This document shows, in pieces, positions 24,398 through 32,884 of a stretch of DNA of 54,363 bases. The stretch lies in assembly GCF_002929275.1 (NCBI RefSeq), contig NZ_PJIK01000020.1, positions 1 through 54,363 of the forward strand. Reading direction: 5' to 3'. The stretch's first letter is position 1, and every line of letters begins with the position of its first letter. The DNA is from Arthrobacter sp. ZGTC131 (GTDB lineage Bacteria > Actinomycetota > Actinomycetes > Actinomycetales > Micrococcaceae). The notes below the pieces were generated by a model that saw only the letters and a program-made list of their open reading frames with translations, was not told where the DNA came from and searched no databases. Position numbers and translations under genes: made by a program.

Positions 24398-24739
24398 GGG
24401 ACGGCACCTGGGGCTAGGGTGAGACCTGGAATCAAGACATGAGGGCGCTGGCGTGAACCAGCTTGAGGGAGTTTCGGGTTGCCGACCGAGGCCTGTGTGT
24501 GCGAACAATCTGCAATTGCGCCGCCGCCCCCTCAGCGCACGTGCGTACAACAGATCCATGTTGACGTAGTTCAACGTTAGCCCTCCTCTGTCCGAAGTCA
24601 ATGGGCAAGAAAGGGCCGACGCCGCCGGAGCAGACACCCGCACAGGCAACTGCCCGGCCGCGTTAAGCCGCCCGTTGTTCCCGGTTCATGACGGGCCCGT
24701 ACCGTCACACCGGTCCGCACCAACGAGAGGGCCATCCCC
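24398..24739 (+). other. Intergenic region upstream of the DUF6454 gene
   Basis: 342 bp without a gene. An imperfect inverted repeat GTTGA...TTCAAC at about 24560-24575 is the only clear symmetry and might be an operator. The rightward ribosome binding site before 24740 is GAGAGGG. No recognised RNA element was seen. Confidence 0.35.
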
Positions 24740-25744
24740 ATGAAAACACTCCGCACCCGCAACGTGGCCAAAGCCGTCATCGCGGCGGCGATCGCAGCGA
24801 CCGCCATCGGCGGCACCGCCGTCGCGCAGGCGTCCCAGGTCACCGGAAACGGTGACCACCACACGGCCGACACCGCCGTCACAGACGCGTTCACCGCCGT
24901 CGACCGCAACACGGCCTGGCAGCTGACCAGCAGGCTGAAGCTGGACTTCCCCACCTTCCACACCGAAGGCATCGCCTTCACGGAAGACCACATCTTCCTG
25001 TCCTCGGTGGAGATCATCGAGCCCACGGTGAAGTTCCCCAGCCCCCAGGGCGGCTATGACCGCACGGCCGGCAAGGGGAAGGGCCACCTGTTCGTCATGG
25101 ACAAGGCGGGCAAGCTCCAGAAGGACATCGTCCTGGGCGAAGGCGACATGTATCACCCGGGCGGCATCGACTTCGACGGCACCAACGTCTGGGTCCCGGT
25201 GGCGCAGTACCGGCCCAACAGCAGCTCCATCGTTTACCGCGTGGACGCCAAGTCCCTGGACGTGCAGAAGCAGTTCGAAGTCAAGGACCACTTCGGCGGC
25301 ATCGTCATGGACAAGCAGACCGGCCACCTCATCGGCAACACCTGGGGCTCGCGGCGGTTCGCCGAATGGACCCTGAAGGGCAAGGAGCTGAGCACCTGGC
25401 AGAACCCGGACCACTTCATCGATTACCAGGACTGCCAGTACGCGGCAAACTCCAAGATGCTGTGCGCAGGCGTTGCCGCCCTTCCGCAGACGCCCGCCGC
25501 GGGCGGTCCTTCCGCGAAGTACAATCTGGGCGGCGTCGCCCTGATCGACAGCCGGACGCACACCACGCTGCACAGCGTGCCGTTGCAGCAGTGGACTGCT
25601 AACGGCGGGGTGGCAACGCGCAATCCGTTCAAGATGACCGCCGACGGCAACCACCTGACCATGCGCGTCGCACCGGACAACGGCGGCGAGGGCACGGACA
25701 CCGAGATTCTCACCTACGAGGCGACTGTGACGCCCGCCCGCTAG
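24740..25744 (+). CDS. Secreted DUF6454 family protein
   Basis: A 334-residue exported protein. The N-terminus MKTLRTRNVAKAVIAAAIAATAIGG and following residues form a signal peptide with cleavage near AQAS (about residue 32). The mature part contains repeated beta-blades such as FHTEGIAFTEDHIFLSSVEI, MYHPGGIDFDGTNVWVPVA and FGGIVMDKQTGHLIGNTWGS, consistent with a beta-propeller. I place it in DUF6454; the role is unknown, though the propeller architecture suggests ligand or sugar binding. Its stop codon shares the palindrome CTAG with the stop of the convergent TRAP-type binding protein, so the two genes end on the same four bases. Confidence 0.8.
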   Translation: MKTLRTRNVAKAVIAAAIAATAIGGTAVAQASQVTGNGDHHTADTAVTDAFTAVDRNTAWQLTSRLKLDFPTFHTEGIAFTEDHIFLSSVEIIEPTVKFPSPQGGYDRTAGKGKGHLFVMDKAGKLQKDIVLGEGDMYHPGGIDFDGTNVWVPVAQYRPNSSSIVYRVDAKSLDVQKQFEVKDHFGGIVMDKQTGHLIGNTWGSRRFAEWTLKGKELSTWQNPDHFIDYQDCQYAANSKMLCAGVAALPQTPAAGGPSAKYNLGGVALIDSRTHTTLHSVPLQQWTANGGVATRNPFKMTADGNHLTMRVAPDNGGEGTDTEILTYEATVTPAR

Positions 25745-26814
25745 CCACCGGGCTTGCAGGGCCGGACGGCGGCAGCGGCAGGCTCGGACGACGCCAGGGC
25801 GCGGATCTTTGCGATCAGCGCCTTGGTTCCGGGATCCCGTTCCAACTGGGTGTAGACGGGTGCGGCGGCCGCCTTGAAGGCGGCGACCTCCGCATCCGTC
25901 GCCGTGACCACGGTTCCGCCGTCCCGGCAGAATCTGGCCGCGTCATCGGCGATGGCGGGCAGCGCTTCGTCCGCCCATCTCCGAGTGCCGGCAGCGGCGT
26001 CCTTGAGCCACTGCCTCTCCGCTTCGCCCAGATCCTTCAGGACCTTGGCGTTGACCACGAGGGAGTTGATCTTGGGGTAGAGGATCAGATTGCCGGTCGC
26101 GATCGAAGGCTCCGGCAAGTCCCCTGCCAAAGCGAAGGATGATTCCGCGGCCGCGACTGTTCCCGCTGCCAGTCCGTCAGGAAACTGTCCCCCCACGAGG
26201 TCATCGGGCGTTGCGCCCAGAGACTTCAATACGGCGTAGGTGGTATCGGATCGCGCCGCCCTAACAGTCTTCCCGGCGAAGTCGGAGGGCTTCAGCGCCG
26301 GTTTGCCGAAGGCAAAAAGCATTCGCGGGCTTTCGGGGAAGAGTGCCAGTCCTGTCACGCCGATCTTCTCAAGGCCAGCAAGGAGCTCGTCCGCGATTTC
26401 CGGGGCAGCGACCTTTTCCATGAGCGAATTGGACGTCACGAGGAACGGTGCGTGCAGCCCGGCGAATGCCGTGACACCCTCAGTGTCCCAGGCGCGCACC
26501 GGGACGACGGCCATGTCGAAATGGTTGGCCACCACCCCTCGTGCCACGGCCTGGTCCCAATCGTCCATGCCGTCACCGACAACCTTCCACACAGGCTCGA
26601 TCAGGAGCTTGCCTCCGGAAAGTTCCTTGACCTGACGGGCGTATTCCTCGATCTGCGCCGCCGAGGGACGGCCGGGTTCGTCATCTGTTGCGACGGTAAG
26701 GGTTTTGGTTTGTTCGGCCGCTCCGGAGGTGGGGGCCGGCGGGGCGCTGCACCCCGATGCAACCAGGAGCGCAAGAACGCAGCCCGCCGCTGCCAGAGGT
26801 CCGGAATTTCTCAT
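25741..26814 (-). CDS. TRAP-type C4-dicarboxylate/solute-binding lipoprotein
   Basis: A 357-residue DctP-like substrate-binding protein. The signal peptide MRNSGPLAAAGCVLALLVAS ends in the lipobox VASGC. DctP features include VARGVVANHFDMAVVPVRAW, FAGKTVRAARSDTTYAVLKS with the carboxylate-binding Arg candidates, and the LILYPKINSLVVNAKVLKDL helix region. Normally such a protein delivers a carboxylate to DctQ/DctM membrane partners. Neither partner gene is nearby, so this is an orphan that works with a distant transporter or has been recruited for sensing. The 3' end overlaps the stop of the convergent DUF6454 gene in CTAG. Confidence 0.83.
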   Translation of the reverse strand: MRNSGPLAAAGCVLALLVASGCSAPPAPTSGAAEQTKTLTVATDDEPGRPSAAQIEEYARQVKELSGGKLLIEPVWKVVGDGMDDWDQAVARGVVANHFDMAVVPVRAWDTEGVTAFAGLHAPFLVTSNSLMEKVAAPEIADELLAGLEKIGVTGLALFPESPRMLFAFGKPALKPSDFAGKTVRAARSDTTYAVLKSLGATPDDLVGGQFPDGLAAGTVAAAESSFALAGDLPEPSIATGNLILYPKINSLVVNAKVLKDLGEAERQWLKDAAAGTRRWADEALPAIADDAARFCRDGGTVVTATDAEVAAFKAAAAPVYTQLERDPGTKALIAKIRALASSEPAAAAVRPCKPGG

Positions 26815-26916
26815 AGTCTCGCGCCTTCCGGACGATTGACCTGGCAGCGCGTGGCGCGCGTACCCGCACCGTACTCCCAGGCGTGCGGCCGGGCAATAGC
26901 CTTGGCAAACGGAAGC

Positions 26917-26947
26917 GGACGACGACGGGACGCACCCGCCGTCGTCC
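26917..26947 (-). terminator. Terminator hairpin downstream of the GntR-GATase genes
   Basis: GGACGACGACGGG (26917-26929) pairs with CCCGCCGTCGTCC (26935-26947) with one mismatch and a 5-nt loop. It follows the glutamine amidotransferase stop by 15 bp on the minus strand and belongs to the ACGACGGCGGG hairpin family. Confidence 0.7.
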
Positions 26948-26961
26948 CTTCCCGTTCGGGG

Positions 26962-27693
26962 CTACTTGCCGTAGACCTTCACGAAGTTCCGCAGGATCTT
27001 CATCGGCTCAGTCGCGGTGAAGGTCCGGGCTGCCGCCATCAGTTCTTCGGCAGATTCGGGCGGGAAGTATCCTGCGTGGCGGTAGATGTCGATCCTGGTC
27101 ACCAGCCCTTCCGCGTCGAGTTCAGGATGGAACTGGGTGGCATACAGGTTCTTCTTGATCCGGAACATGTGCACCGGGCACGCGGCCGAGCTGGCGAGCA
27201 GTACCGCGTGCGGCGGGAGCACCGTGCACGCCTCCTTGTGGCCCGTGAACGCAGTGAACTCAGCGGGCATGCCCGCCAGCAGCGGGTCCTCCAGGCCTTC
27301 CGGGCTCAGGCTGATGGTTACCCCGCCCAGCTGTTCCCCGTAGGTCCGGTCGATGACCGCCCCCTGGTGCAATCCCAGCGTTCCCACGCCGTAGCAGGCA
27401 CCCAGGAAGGGGAAGTCGGCCGAAACAATCCGGTCCAGCAGCTTGGACAATTCGCCTTCCACCCGGTGCTGGGTTTCGGTCTTCGTTTCGGGTGGATCGC
27501 TGGATGTGAAAGGGCTGCCGCCCACGATCACCCCGGAGTAGTCGTCCAGCTCCAGGGCCGGCAGCGGGGCCTGTTCCATCCGGATCCATCTCAGCTGGCT
27601 CGGGTCCAGCCCGCCGTAGCGCAGGTAGGCGTCGTACTCTTCTTCCGCGGCGGTGTCCTCGGCCCGCGACGCGAGCAACAGAAACGGCTTCAT
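26962..27693 (-). CDS. Class I glutamine amidotransferase-like protein
   Basis: A 243-residue stand-alone type 1 GATase. The nucleophile elbow FLGACYGVGTLG holds C100, and QFHPELD supplies H189 and E191, completing the triad; VIVGGSPF is the oxyanion strand. It would hydrolyse glutamine, or act on gamma-glutamyl compounds, as in PuuD-like or GMP-synthase-like small GATases. The synthetase half of GMP synthase is absent. The gene begins 4 bp after the GntR gene and shares its transcript, so it may be linked to the regulon of that regulator. The substrate is unknown. Confidence 0.85.
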   Translation of the reverse strand: MKPFLLLASRAEDTAAEEEYDAYLRYGGLDPSQLRWIRMEQAPLPALELDDYSGVIVGGSPFTSSDPPETKTETQHRVEGELSKLLDRIVSADFPFLGACYGVGTLGLHQGAVIDRTYGEQLGGVTISLSPEGLEDPLLAGMPAEFTAFTGHKEACTVLPPHAVLLASSAACPVHMFRIKKNLYATQFHPELDAEGLVTRIDIYRHAGYFPPESAEELMAAARTFTATEPMKILRNFVKVYGK

Positions 27694-27697
27694 GCGC

Positions 27698-28399
27698 TTA
27701 CTTCAGTAGTGCGACGTCGGAGACAAGGGTGATGTGATCCAGCATGGCCGCCGCCGCGGCCACTGAGTCCTGCGCCCTGATCGCGTCGGCGATCTTGCGG
27801 TGCGAGGCCAGCGACTGCTCCGGCCGGCCCGGCTGGCCGAGCGACTCGAGTCGGGTTTCCAGGATCATCCCGGCGATGAACGACATGAGCTGGGCCAGCA
27901 CCGCCGAGTGCGCGGCTGCGGTGACGGCCTGATGGAACAGTTCGTCGCCGTGCGCTCCCTTGGCGCCGGAGGCCACTTCTTCGGCCATCGCGTCGAGCGC
28001 CTTATCGATCGCCTTCATGTCGGCCTCGGTCCGCCTTTCGGCGGCCAGTTCCGCCAGCTTGACCTCCAGGGTGCTGCGGGCTTCGACAATCTCGGGAAGC
28101 CGGCTGCTGTGCTCGCGCAGGCCCTTGATCACGGACGGAACGTTGGGCCGGTAGACCAGCACCGCTCCGGTCCCGTGCTGGACGTCGATGACGCCGAGGA
28201 CCTCCAGGGCAACCAGCGCCTGGGCCAGCGTGGCCCGCGAGACGCCCAGCCGTTCGGCCAGGTCCCGCTCGGCGGGCAAGGTGTCGCCCGGGCCCAGCTG
28301 CGCGGACTCGATGAAGTCCATGAGCTGCTCCACCAGCTGCTCATACAGGCGTGGCCGCGCGACGCGGGAAATCTGCTGAGTTGCTGTCTTCTTGGTCAT
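27698..28399 (-). CDS. FCD-type GntR regulator (MatR-like)
   Basis: A 233-residue GntR/FadR regulator. The winged helix-turn-helix lies at about 15-80 (LPAERDLAERLGVSRATLAQ). A helical FCD domain follows, with the metal/ligand-site residues ELFHQAVTAAAH and SLASHRKIADAI. It diverges from a MatC-like carrier gene; in rhizobia the same layout (GntR-type MatR beside matABC) controls malonate use. A perfect palindrome CCTAG-TGT-CTAGG lies between the two genes. It probably represses the carrier-CoA transferase-carboxyltransferase genes until a dicarboxylate or its CoA ester appears; the effector is inferred. Confidence 0.87.
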   Translation of the reverse strand: MTKKTATQQISRVARPRLYEQLVEQLMDFIESAQLGPGDTLPAERDLAERLGVSRATLAQALVALEVLGVIDVQHGTGAVLVYRPNVPSVIKGLREHSSRLPEIVEARSTLEVKLAELAAERRTEADMKAIDKALDAMAEEVASGAKGAHGDELFHQAVTAAAHSAVLAQLMSFIAGMILETRLESLGQPGRPEQSLASHRKIADAIRAQDSVAAAAAMLDHITLVSDVALLK

Positions 28400-28446
28400 G
28401 GGAGTCCTTCCGGCGACGTCCTCCGCCCTAGCTTAGCGGAGAACTA

Positions 28447-28471
28447 TTGACAAAGTCACCTAGTGTCTAGG
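28447..28471 (+). promoter_or_regulatory. Promoter element and GntR operator of the malonate-like module
   Basis: A consensus -35 hexamer TTGACA is at 28447-28452. The perfect 13-bp palindrome CCTAG-TGT-CTAGG follows at 28459-28471, with an extra CTAGG half-site a few bases downstream. The palindrome falls inside the spacer region, so a bound GntR protein would block transcription of matC. The -10 box is not clear. Confidence 0.6.
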
Positions 28472-28532
28472 AGGCTAGGCCAGTGAGCCAGTAATCCACA
28501 TCACACCAATCTCTCAATCCGGAGGAACGAAG

Positions 28533-29924
28533 ATGTCCGCTCCCGTCCTGTCCATCATCATCCTGGCGGTGATGTTCCTGCTGGCCACGGTGCTGCCCCT
28601 CAACATGGGCGCCTTGGCTTTCGTGGGAGCTTTCCTGCTGGGCTCCGTGGTCCTCGGCATGTCCACCAACGACATCCTGGCCAACTTCCCCGGCGGCCTG
28701 TTCCTGACGATCGTCGGTGTCACCTACCTCTTCGCCATCGCGCAGAACAACGGAACCATAGACCTGCTGGTCCGCGGCGCCGTGCGGCTTGTGGGCAGCA
28801 AAGTGGCCCTCATCCCCTGGGTCATGTTCGCCATCACGGCAGTCATCACCGCAGTCGGTGCGTTGTCTCCCGCCGCCGTCGCCATCATCGCGCCGATCGC
28901 GCTGAGCTTCGCCGCCAAGCACAAGATCAATCCGCTGATGATGGGCATGATGGTCATCCACGGCGCCCAGGCCGGCGGCTTCTCCCCCATCGCCGTCTAC
29001 GGCGTCACGGTCAACGGCATCATCGCCAAGACCGAACTCGAGGCCAGCCCGGTGGCCATCTTCCTGGCCAGCTTCATCTTCAACCTCGCCATCGCCGCGG
29101 TGCTCTTCGTGGTCCTCGGCGGCAGCAAGCTGCTCAGCACGAAGACCGGCCGGCTGGTGGCACAGGCTGCGGAGTCACGGATGTCCGTCAGCGTCGGCGC
29201 CCGGGCAGCCGGCGTCACCCTCCAGGGCTCCGGTTCCGACATTTCCTCGTCCGGCGTCTCTGCAAAAGGGACTTCCGGCTCCGCCCCGGCCGGCGCACCG
29301 CAGGAAGCTTCGAACGGCGCCCGCGCCAATATTGCCCAGCTCATCACCATCCTGGGCCTGATCGCCCTCGCCGTCATTTCGCTGGGCTTCAAGGTGGACG
29401 TCGGATTCGTCTCCATCACCATCGCCATCATCCTGGCCCTCGTGTCCCCGGCTGCCCAGAAGGGCGCCGTCAACAAGATCAGCTGGTCCACCGTCCTGCT
29501 CATCTGCGGCATGCTCACCTTCGTGGGCGTCCTCGAGGAAGCGGGCACCATCAAGTTCGTTTCCGACGGCGTGGCCCACCTCGGTATGCCGCTCGTCGCC
29601 GCCCTGCTGATCTGCTACATCGGCGCCGTCGTGTCCGCCTTCGCCTCCTCCACGGCCATCCTCGCGGCCCTCATCCCGCTCGCGGTCCCGTTCCTGGCCA
29701 CCGGCGAAATCGGCGCCGTGGGGGTGACCGCGGCCCTGGCCGTCGCCTCCACGATCGTCGACGTTTCACCGTTCTCCACCAACGGCGCTCTGGTCCTGGC
29801 CAATGCCCCGGAGGACATGGACAAGGACAAGTTCTACAAGCAGATCCTGGCCTACAGCGGCATAGTCGTCGCCGCCGGGCCGGCCATCGCCTGGCTGGTC
29901 ATGGTGGTGCCGGGCTGGATGTAG
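28533..29924 (+). CDS. MatC-like dicarboxylate (malonate) carrier
   Basis: A 463-residue membrane protein with about eleven hydrophobic segments. It is of the SLC13/DASS-related MatC type: MSAPVLSIIILAVMFLLATV at the start, a first re-entrant substrate loop GALSPAAVAIIAPIALSFAA, GGFSPIAVYGVTVNG, and in the C-half STIVDVSPFSTNGAL. A hydrophilic Ser/Gly/Ala-rich loop of about 60 residues separates the halves. It should import a C3-C4 dicarboxylate; the following CoA transferase and carboxyltransferase favour malonate or a substituted malonate. A GGAGG site precedes the start. The next gene begins 103 bp downstream on the same strand. Confidence 0.82.
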   Translation: MSAPVLSIIILAVMFLLATVLPLNMGALAFVGAFLLGSVVLGMSTNDILANFPGGLFLTIVGVTYLFAIAQNNGTIDLLVRGAVRLVGSKVALIPWVMFAITAVITAVGALSPAAVAIIAPIALSFAAKHKINPLMMGMMVIHGAQAGGFSPIAVYGVTVNGIIAKTELEASPVAIFLASFIFNLAIAAVLFVVLGGSKLLSTKTGRLVAQAAESRMSVSVGARAAGVTLQGSGSDISSSGVSAKGTSGSAPAGAPQEASNGARANIAQLITILGLIALAVISLGFKVDVGFVSITIAIILALVSPAAQKGAVNKISWSTVLLICGMLTFVGVLEEAGTIKFVSDGVAHLGMPLVAALLICYIGAVVSAFASSTAILAALIPLAVPFLATGEIGAVGVTAALAVASTIVDVSPFSTNGALVLANAPEDMDKDKFYKQILAYSGIVVAAGPAIAWLVMVVPGWM

Positions 29925-30027
29925 CCGCCCTCCGCACCGTCGCCGCAAAACCCACCGCACGGCAGACGCCCGACCAGCCAGACCTGGTTCAGCAGGAACG
30001 TGCCCAGCAAGAAAAGGAACAGCCTTC

Positions 30028-31284
30028 ATGAGCACTGAATCCACACCCCAGGCCGAAGGCCCGCTCTCGGGCTACCTCGTGGTGGACTTGAGCCGCGCCC
30101 TCGCCGGCCCGCACGCCGGAATGATGCTGGCGGACCTCGGCGCCCGGGTCATCAAGGTCGAGAACCCGGGCATCGGGGACGACACCCGCGGCTGGGGTCC
30201 CCCGTTCGTCGGCCCCGAGGACGATCCCCAGGCCACGTACTTCCTGTCCTGCAACCGCAACAAAGAGTCCATCGCCCTGGACCTGAAGAGCGACGACGGG
30301 CGGACAGTCCTGCGCGAACTCCTGGAACGCGCGGACGTGGTGATCGAGAACTTCCGCACCGGCGTGCTGGACCGGCTCGGGTTCTCGGCCGCCGACATGC
30401 ATGCGCTGAACCCCGCGCTGGTGGTCCTGTCCATCACCGGCTTCGGCCACGACGGCCCGGAATCGCGGCGCAGCGGCTACGACCAGATCCTCCAGGGCGA
30501 AGCCGGGCTGATGTCCCTCACCGGTTCCGGGCCCGACGACCCCCAGCGCGTGGGAGTGCCCATTGCCGACCTTCTGTCCGGGATGTACGGGGCATTCGGC
30601 ACGCTGGCGGCCCTGCTGCAGCGCGAGCGGACCGGGCATGGGCAGATCGTCCGAACTTCCCTGCTCGCGGCGCTGATCGGCGTCCATGCCTTCCAGGGCA
30701 CGCGGGCCACCGTCGCCGGCGAGACCCCGAAGGCCCAGGGCAACCACCACCCATCCATCGCGCCTTACGGGCTGTTCCATTGCCGGCAGGGCCGGGTGCA
30801 GATCAGCGTGGGCAGCGAAAAACTGTGGGCCACCTTTGCCTCAGCATTCGGGATCGACACCACCAGGCCCGAATTCGCCAGCAACGCTGACCGCGTCCGA
30901 AACCGGGAAAAGGTCATCGAAGAGGTCGAACGGGTCTTCTCCGACTTCGAGGCCGAACCGCTGCTCGCCAAGCTGAACGAGGCCGGAATCCCGGCCGGCA
31001 AGGTGCGGACGCTGGACGAGGTCTATGCATGGGAGCAGGTCCACTCCCAGGGCCTGGTGATCGACGTGGAGCACAAGATCCTCGGGAACGTCAGCCTGCC
31101 GGGGCCGCCCTTGCGGTTCTTCAGCCCCGCCGACACCGCCGAGACAACCCTCAAGACGCACACGGCGCCGCCGCTGCTGGACCAGGACGGAGAACAGATC
31201 CGGCAGTGGCTCGGCCTGGTCCCTGCCGACGCGTCCGGCAGCGCCCCAGGCACCGGTGCAGGCACCGGTTCGGGAGGCCACTGA
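30028..31284 (+). CDS. CaiB/BaiF family III CoA-transferase
   Basis: A 418-residue family III CoA-transferase. It opens with LVVDLSRALAGPHAGMMLAD and contains GARVIKVENPGIGDDTRGWG, the FLSCNRNKESIALDLKSDDG segment, and VGVPIADLLSGMYG, which holds the expected catalytic Asp. It would move CoA between carboxylic acids, here probably onto the imported dicarboxylate. AAAGGAA precedes the ATG. The stop is 2 bp before the carboxyltransferase gene, so the two are coupled. It ends in a low-complexity Gly/Thr/Ala tail. Classical malonate operons use a malonyl-CoA synthetase or an MdcA-type transferase instead. Confidence 0.9.
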   Translation: MSTESTPQAEGPLSGYLVVDLSRALAGPHAGMMLADLGARVIKVENPGIGDDTRGWGPPFVGPEDDPQATYFLSCNRNKESIALDLKSDDGRTVLRELLERADVVIENFRTGVLDRLGFSAADMHALNPALVVLSITGFGHDGPESRRSGYDQILQGEAGLMSLTGSGPDDPQRVGVPIADLLSGMYGAFGTLAALLQRERTGHGQIVRTSLLAALIGVHAFQGTRATVAGETPKAQGNHHPSIAPYGLFHCRQGRVQISVGSEKLWATFASAFGIDTTRPEFASNADRVRNREKVIEEVERVFSDFEAEPLLAKLNEAGIPAGKVRTLDEVYAWEQVHSQGLVIDVEHKILGNVSLPGPPLRFFSPADTAETTLKTHTAPPLLDQDGEQIRQWLGLVPADASGSAPGTGAGTGSGGH

Positions 31285-31286
31285 GC

Positions 31287-32822
31287 ATGCTGACCCAGCA
31301 GAAAGTCCGCCACCTGGACGCCGCCGAACTCATCGCCGCCGTGCTTGATCCGGGTTCCTACCGGAGCTGGGACGCACCGGTCACGGACCCTGACCCGGGC
31401 CCCGAGTACCGGCAGGAACTTGCCGCCGCCCGGGCAAAGACCGGCGTTGACGAATCCGTCCTCACCGGTGAAGGCCTCATCCGCGGCCGGCGCGTGGCCG
31501 TCATCGTCAGCGAGTTCCGTTTCCTCGCCGGCTCCATCGGGCTTGCTGCAGCGGAACGCATCGTGAACGCCGTCGAACGCGCCACCCGGGAAGGCCTTCC
31601 CCTGCTGGCGGGCCCGGCGTCGGGCGGCACCCGCATGCAGGAAGGGACCATCGCCTTCCTCTCCATGGTCAAGATCAGCGCCGCCGTAAGGGCACACCGG
31701 CAGGCCGGGCTGCCGTACCTGGTCTACCTGCGGCACCCCACCACCGGTGGAGTGATGGCGTCGTGGGGATCGCTCGGGCACATCACCGTTGCCGAGCCCG
31801 GCGCCCTGCTCGGCTTCCTGGGTCCCCGCGTCTACGAGGCCCTCTACGGCACCCCGTTTCCGGAAAACGTGCAGGTGGCCGAGAACCTCTTCGACAAGGG
31901 GCTCATCGACGCCGTGGTGCCGCCTTGGCAGCTGTCCGACGTCGTCGACCGCGCCCTGAGCATTTTGGTTACCGGCCCGCACCCGCGCGTCGCACCGCCG
32001 CGCACCCTCGCCGTGAAGCCGTCCGACGCCGGAGCCTGGGCTTCGATCGAAATCTCACGGAACCCGCGCCGCCCGGACCTGCGCCAACTGCTGGCCTACG
32101 GCGCCCGCGATGTCCTCCCGCTTAACGGCACCGGCCAGGGCGAAAAGGACCCCGGCCTGCTGCTGGCGCTGGCGCGCTTCGGCCAGAAGTCCTGCGTGGT
32201 GATCGGCCACACCCGGCCGCGCCCGTCACAGCAGACGGCCATGGGGCCGGCGTCCCTCCGCGAGGCGCGCCGCGGCATGCGGCTGGCGGAGGAGCTAGGG
32301 CTGCCGCTGCTGACGGTCATCGACACGGGCGGAGCGGCGCTATCCAGGGAAGCGGAGGAAGGCGGGCTGGCCGGCGAGATCGCCAGGTCCCTGCACGATC
32401 TGATCGGCCTCAACTCACCCACCGTATCCGTGCTGCTGGGGCAGGGAGCAGGCGGCGGGGCACTGGCCCTGCTGCCGGCCGACCGGACCATCGCGGCCCA
32501 GCACGCCTGGCTCTCCCCGCTGCCACCCGAAGGCGCCAGCGCCATCGTGCACCGGAGCACCGACTTTGCCCCTGCCATGTCCGAAGCGCAGGGCGTCAAC
32601 GTGGAGTCGCTGTACTCCCACGGCATGGTGGAACACATCGTGGACGAACGCCCCGATGCCGCCCTGGAGGGGAGAGCCTTCTGCCAGCGCATGGGACAGG
32701 CGATCGAGTACGAACTTGCCGCACTGGCCTCGGCGGGGGCGGCGGAACTGCTGCCGCAGCGGATCGAGAAGTACCGCAGCCTCGGCCGACTCGTTGCGGA
32801 AGCCGCTGGCACGGCCGGCTGA
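31287..32822 (+). CDS. Fused AccD/AccA-type carboxyltransferase (possible malonyl-CoA decarboxylase)
   Basis: A 511-residue protein with two crotonase-fold halves. The first (about 1-235, AccD-like) has AGPASGGTRMQEG near 108-120 and TTGGVMASWGSLG; the second (about 245-511, AccA-like) has GQGAGGGALALLPAD near 385-399. The N-terminal zinc ribbon of bacterial AccD is absent. No biotin carboxylase or biotin carrier gene is adjacent. Homologous beta/gamma subunits form the decarboxylating core of biotin-independent malonate decarboxylase (MdcD/MdcE), so with the upstream CoA-transferase this protein could decarboxylate malonyl-CoA. A true acyl-CoA carboxylase using distant biotin subunits is the alternative. 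The start ATG is 2 bp after the CoA-transferase stop, with GGGAGG upstream. Confidence 0.82.
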   Translation: MLTQQKVRHLDAAELIAAVLDPGSYRSWDAPVTDPDPGPEYRQELAAARAKTGVDESVLTGEGLIRGRRVAVIVSEFRFLAGSIGLAAAERIVNAVERATREGLPLLAGPASGGTRMQEGTIAFLSMVKISAAVRAHRQAGLPYLVYLRHPTTGGVMASWGSLGHITVAEPGALLGFLGPRVYEALYGTPFPENVQVAENLFDKGLIDAVVPPWQLSDVVDRALSILVTGPHPRVAPPRTLAVKPSDAGAWASIEISRNPRRPDLRQLLAYGARDVLPLNGTGQGEKDPGLLLALARFGQKSCVVIGHTRPRPSQQTAMGPASLREARRGMRLAEELGLPLLTVIDTGGAALSREAEEGGLAGEIARSLHDLIGLNSPTVSVLLGQGAGGGALALLPADRTIAAQHAWLSPLPPEGASAIVHRSTDFAPAMSEAQGVNVESLYSHGMVEHIVDERPDAALEGRAFCQRMGQAIEYELAALASAGAAELLPQRIEKYRSLGRLVAEAAGTAG

Positions 32823-32884
32823 AGCTCCGCGGGGACGCAGCTGGCTTCATCGACGCCGGCCGGTGACCATCAAGGGCCGGGACC

